DNA of 8,501 bases, from positions 1-8,501 of the forward strand of contig CALFKA010000251.1 of the NCBI GenBank assembly GCA_937880545.1. The letters run 5' to 3'. Made by a program: the position numbers and the translations under genes. The DNA is from an uncultured Clostridia bacterium. GTDB taxonomy: Bacteria > Bacillota > Clostridia > Peptostreptococcales > Acidaminobacteraceae. How positions within the stretch are numbered: position 1 is the stretch's first letter; each line of letters opens with the position of its first letter. Shown here in pieces: positions 6,796 to 8,501 of this stretch. Under the pieces are notes generated by a model. The model was given only the letters and a program-made list of their open reading frames with translations, did not search any database and had not been told where the DNA came from.

Positions 6796-7447
6796 GACTT
6801 CTACAACAGAAGCGATCAGAAAGAAATTTCAACTGGATCGTTTCAAGCACCGCGCACTGGTGGGTATTCCCGAACATGCCCCGGAACTCTTTGGAGTTGA
6901 GGGTGATAGAGAGATGTCACACCCACCCTATGATATGATCGTCACCTTTGTCGAGGATCTGAAAGCGTGGGGAGACTTCCTCACAAAAACCGGGAAGGAA
7001 GACCTTCTGACAGAAGGAGGGGTCGTCTACTTCCTCTATCCTAAGCGCGGCAACAAGGTCTATGACTCTTTTATTCACCGCGATGATATTTTCCCCACCC
7101 TCAAGGTGGACGATGAAGACGGCTACTTTAAAGACACCGACCTGAAGTTCAACCAGATGTTTTCTCTGAATGACGTTTTTACAGTGGTGGGGGTGAAAAA
7201 GCTCTCGGAGCGCCCTGCCCCCTCAAAAGCCCCTTCTCAGCGAGTGGGAGACTATGAGCACCGCCTGGGAGAGATCGAATATCTCTTGAAGGAGGAGCCT
7301 CTCGCCCTTGAGGCCTTCCGATCTCTCACCCCGGGATATCAGAAGGGATATGCGCGTTTTATTCTGGGCGTCAAAACGGAAGCAACCAAACAGTCCCGGC
7401 TTGAAAAGGCCATCCACTATCTGCGCGAGGGCAGAAAGTCACCTTAA
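6785..7447 (+). CDS. DUF3052-like / YdeI (OmpD-associated) two-domain protein
   Basis: The 220-residue product has two parts. Residues 15-140 (LVGIPEHAPELFG, YDMIVTFVEDLKAW, GGVVYFLYPKRGNKV, ending FTVVGVKKL) resemble the small alpha/beta DUF3052-type domain, often described as methyltransferase-like but without an evident SAM-binding loop. A Pro/Ser/Arg-rich linker (141-155) leads to residues 157-218, where LEAFRSLTPGYQKGYARFILGVKTEATKQSRLEKAIHYL matches the YdeI/OmpD-associated C-terminal helix pair (PF13376, OmdA). I know no firm biochemical function for either part; YdeI relatives have been linked to peptide or bacteriocin resistance in Gram-negatives. No signal peptide. Start: ATG 6785, with the adjacent GTG 6788 as an alternative; AAGG at 6775-6778 is a modest RBS. 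The start overlaps the ALDH end by 11 bp, so translation is probably coupled. Domain names come from recalled patterns; the N-terminal one is less certain. Confidence 0.78.
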   Translation: MVSRTSTTEAIRKKFQLDRFKHRALVGIPEHAPELFGVEGDREMSHPPYDMIVTFVEDLKAWGDFLTKTGKEDLLTEGGVVYFLYPKRGNKVYDSFIHRDDIFPTLKVDDEDGYFKDTDLKFNQMFSLNDVFTVVGVKKLSERPAPSKAPSQRVGDYEHRLGEIEYLLKEEPLALEAFRSLTPGYQKGYARFILGVKTEATKQSRLEKAIHYLREGRKSP

Positions 7448-7458
7448 AGGAGCAAGGC

Positions 7459-8274
7459 ATGTCAACCTTTACGACAACCGGAGGTCATCGCCTCCACTAC
7501 ATAGACAAGGGGAAAGGAGAACCCGTTGTCCTCGTCCACGGCTGGAGCGGCAGCACAGCAAACTTTGTCTTTTTAAAAAAAGACCTGCTGAAGGCAGGCT
7601 ACCGCGTCATCATCGTAGACCATGCCGGTCATGGCGCATCACAAGTACCTGAGACCTCTCCGCTCATTGAAGATCTCGCAGACGATTTACATGAATTGAT
7701 CGACAGTCTTCAACTTGAAGAGTTCACTCTTCTGGGCTATTCCATGGGAGTATATGTTTCCTTCGAGTATCTCCTGAAATACGCCCCAAAAAATGTAAAG
7801 AGATTTATCCTCGTCGACATGACACCAAAGCTCACCGCCGACACTAAAGAAAAGACAGGGCTCTATCGATCCGGCGTTCGAGAGGAAGATATTGCGGAGT
7901 TGCTTGCGGACATGCGCGCAGACTTCAAGAAGTGGTGGTTTGGTTTCTTTGAAAAAGTATCGCTTCTACAAATGACTCCGGAGAATGAGGAGCTGGCCAT
8001 TGAGGCATTGGGGGACTATAACCTCGACATACTCGTCACACTCTTTCAGGATATGCTCTCGAAAGACTATCGGGAGAAACTGGGAGAAATCAAGATCCCG
8101 GCCACTCTGATCTACGCTGAACCCGGAAGTATCTACAGCATAAAAGATGCTTTTGCCATGAAAAAGGCGCTTCCACAGCTCGAGCTGGTACCGATAGTGA
8201 ACTCCACCCATCTCCTCGTCATCACGCATCCGGCGCAGTTTGGCCAAAAGGTTCTCGATGCCTTAAAAAAATAA
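7459..8274 (+). CDS. Alpha/beta hydrolase-fold protein
   Basis: A 271-residue soluble serine hydrolase, probably an esterase, lipase-like or C-C hydrolase of the large PF00561/PF12697 family. The oxyanion segment VLVHGWSGS is at 25-32, the strand VDHAGHGAS at 53-61, the nucleophile elbow GYSMG places Ser95, and the catalytic His is His251 in NSTHLLVITHP. A cap of about residues 125-205 is helical and contains KKWWFGFF. The usual acid position after the sixth strand reads IYAEPGSIYS, so the standard Asp is replaced by Gly/Ser; Glu221 or Asp119 (LVDMTP) might serve instead. AAGGAG at 7447-7452 lies 6 nt before the ATG, and the gap to the previous stop is 11 nt, so it is the last gene of the operon, followed by a strong terminator. 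No signal peptide. The substrate is unknown. Confidence 0.92.
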   Translation: MSTFTTTGGHRLHYIDKGKGEPVVLVHGWSGSTANFVFLKKDLLKAGYRVIIVDHAGHGASQVPETSPLIEDLADDLHELIDSLQLEEFTLLGYSMGVYVSFEYLLKYAPKNVKRFILVDMTPKLTADTKEKTGLYRSGVREEDIAELLADMRADFKKWWFGFFEKVSLLQMTPENEELAIEALGDYNLDILVTLFQDMLSKDYREKLGEIKIPATLIYAEPGSIYSIKDAFAMKKALPQLELVPIVNSTHLLVITHPAQFGQKVLDALKK

Positions 8275-8290
8275 GCCTTTCGCACGAACC

Positions 8291-8319
8291 ATACTCCCTT
8301 GTCAGCAAGGGAGTATTTT
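8291..8319 (+). terminator. Rho-independent terminator of the PPK2 operon
   Basis: Perfect 10-bp stem ATACTCCCTT / AAGGGAGTAT around GTCAGC (a further G-C pair can close a TCAG tetraloop), followed by TTT. It starts 16 nt after the hydrolase stop. Its core arms TCCCTTG / CAAGGGA recur in the palindrome at 8349-8369. Confidence 0.88.
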
Positions 8320-8346
8320 GAACTCTAATAAAGAGTGAAAGAGTTC
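8320..8346. repeat. Nested inverted repeats upstream of the last promoter
   Basis: GAACTCT (8320-8326) pairs perfectly with AGAGTTC (8340-8346) across a 13-nt loop. The same left arm also pairs as ACTCT (8322-8326) with AGAGT (8332-8336) across AATAA. The two pairings exclude each other. The second arm of the outer repeat abuts the putative -35 region of the next promoter, so it could be a regulator site; the arms are short and chance is possible. Confidence 0.4.
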
Positions 8347-8362
8347 TATCCCTTGATATAAT
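8335..8362 (+). promoter_or_regulatory. Extended -10 promoter for the truncated downstream gene
   Basis: TGATATAAT at 8354-8362 is a perfect TGn plus TATAAT. The -35 is weak: GTGAAA at 8335-8340 (4/6) with a 16-nt spacer, which fits dependence on the extended -10. The expected start of transcription is about 8369, giving a leader of about 99 nt before the ATG at 8468. The -10 lies at the centre of a 21-bp palindrome. Confidence 0.65.
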
Positions 8363-8369
8363 CAAGGGA
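8349..8369. repeat. 21-bp palindrome centred on the -10 box, candidate operator
   Basis: TCCCTTGAT (8349-8357) and ATCAAGGGA (8361-8369) are perfect 9-bp inverted arms around ATA. The dyad covers the whole extended -10 and reaches the predicted transcription start. A dimeric repressor bound here would block RNA polymerase. The bound regulator cannot be identified from this window. Confidence 0.6.
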
Positions 8370-8381
8370 ATATATCCAATA

Positions 8382-8412
8382 GCTCTCTTTTCCCGTTAAG
8401 AAAAAAGGGAGT
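8382..8412 (+). promoter_or_regulatory. Leader hairpin between promoter and truncated gene
   Basis: GCTCTCTTTT (8382-8391) can pair with AAAAGGGAGT (8403-8412): 10 pairs, two of them G-U, with an 11-nt loop. No U tract follows, so it is not a standard terminator. It may be a leader structure affecting stability or translation. Low complexity makes it uncertain. Confidence 0.35.
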
Positions 8413-8467
8413 CCTACAATTTTCGTGGCTTGAAAAGAAGTACTGCAGAGATACACTAGGAGATGAA

Positions 8468-8501
8468 ATGATTCTGAAAAACATAACAGATCGGAAGAGC
8501 A
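8468..8501 (+). CDS. Start of an unidentified gene, cut by the contig end
   Basis: AGGAG at 8458-8462 lies 5 nt before an ATG at 8468, downstream of a good promoter. The frame reads MILKNIT and then runs into adapter sequence from 8488, so only about six and a half codons are native. The nearer ATG at 8463 stops after two codons. The protein cannot be identified. Confidence 0.5.
   Translation, partial: MILKNITDRKS
8488..8501 (+). other. Illumina TruSeq adapter remnant at the contig end
   Basis: The final 14 bases, AGATCGGAAGAGCA, are identical to the start of the standard TruSeq read-through adapter. They sit at the very end of the window, where adapter carry-over in an assembly is expected. 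They should not be read as genomic DNA. Confidence 0.9.

Noticed and set aside
8430..8457. TTGAAA / TACACT with a 16-nt spacer as a promoter for the last gene
   Set aside because: Transcription would start after the AGGAG ribosome binding site, so it could not serve the ATG at 8468; the extended -10 at 8354-8362 is better.
1..8501. Mobile elements, CRISPR arrays, tRNA/rRNA genes, toxin-antitoxin or phage-defence genes
   Set aside because: None seen on either strand; the window is ordinary metabolic gene content with uniform composition.

Overview
The window is about 8.5 kb of gene-dense bacterial DNA with roughly balanced base composition. Strong AGGAG/AGGAGG ribosome binding sites, sigma-A-like promoters, U-tailed hairpin terminators and the gene content (a PEP-metabolising pyruvate phosphate dikinase, a thiolase, a cysteine-motif flavoprotein) suggest an anaerobic or fermentative member of the Bacillota. 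That placement is an inference; there is no rRNA or other marker gene. The last 14 bases match the Illumina TruSeq adapter, so the right edge is a contig end and the final bases are artefact.

Layout. (1) 1-1758, + strand: the C-terminal two thirds of pyruvate phosphate dikinase (ppdK), cut by the left edge, followed by a clear terminator. (2) 1849-2481 and 2664-3821, - strand: a flavodoxin-fold NAD(P)H-dependent oxidoreductase with an iron-sulfur-type cysteine cluster, and an acetyl-CoA acetyltransferase-type thiolase. A terminator and a well-formed promoter lie between them, so they are probably separate transcripts. (3) 3951-8274, + strand: a tight four-gene operon of two-domain polyphosphate:AMP phosphotransferase (PPK2 family), aldehyde dehydrogenase, a DUF3052-like/YdeI fusion protein and an alpha/beta hydrolase. 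The first two junctions each overlap by 11 bp, the third has an 11-nt gap, and a terminator closes the operon. (4) 8320-8487: a compact regulatory region with nested inverted repeats, a perfect extended -10 promoter at the centre of a 21-bp palindrome, a leader hairpin, and an RBS plus ATG of a gene lost at the contig end.

How the genes may work together. PPDK interconverts ATP + pyruvate + Pi with PEP + AMP + PPi, and the PPK2-type enzyme re-phosphorylates AMP with polyphosphate. The window therefore holds two enzymes of the AMP/PPi/polyphosphate side of energy metabolism, though they are not co-transcribed. The operon partners suggest a stress or aldehyde-detoxification setting for the polyphosphate enzyme, but no sequence feature proves this. 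I see no CRISPR array, transposase, phage gene, tRNA or rRNA. The genes belong to known families; the least explained parts are the operon combination and the regulatory region at the right end.
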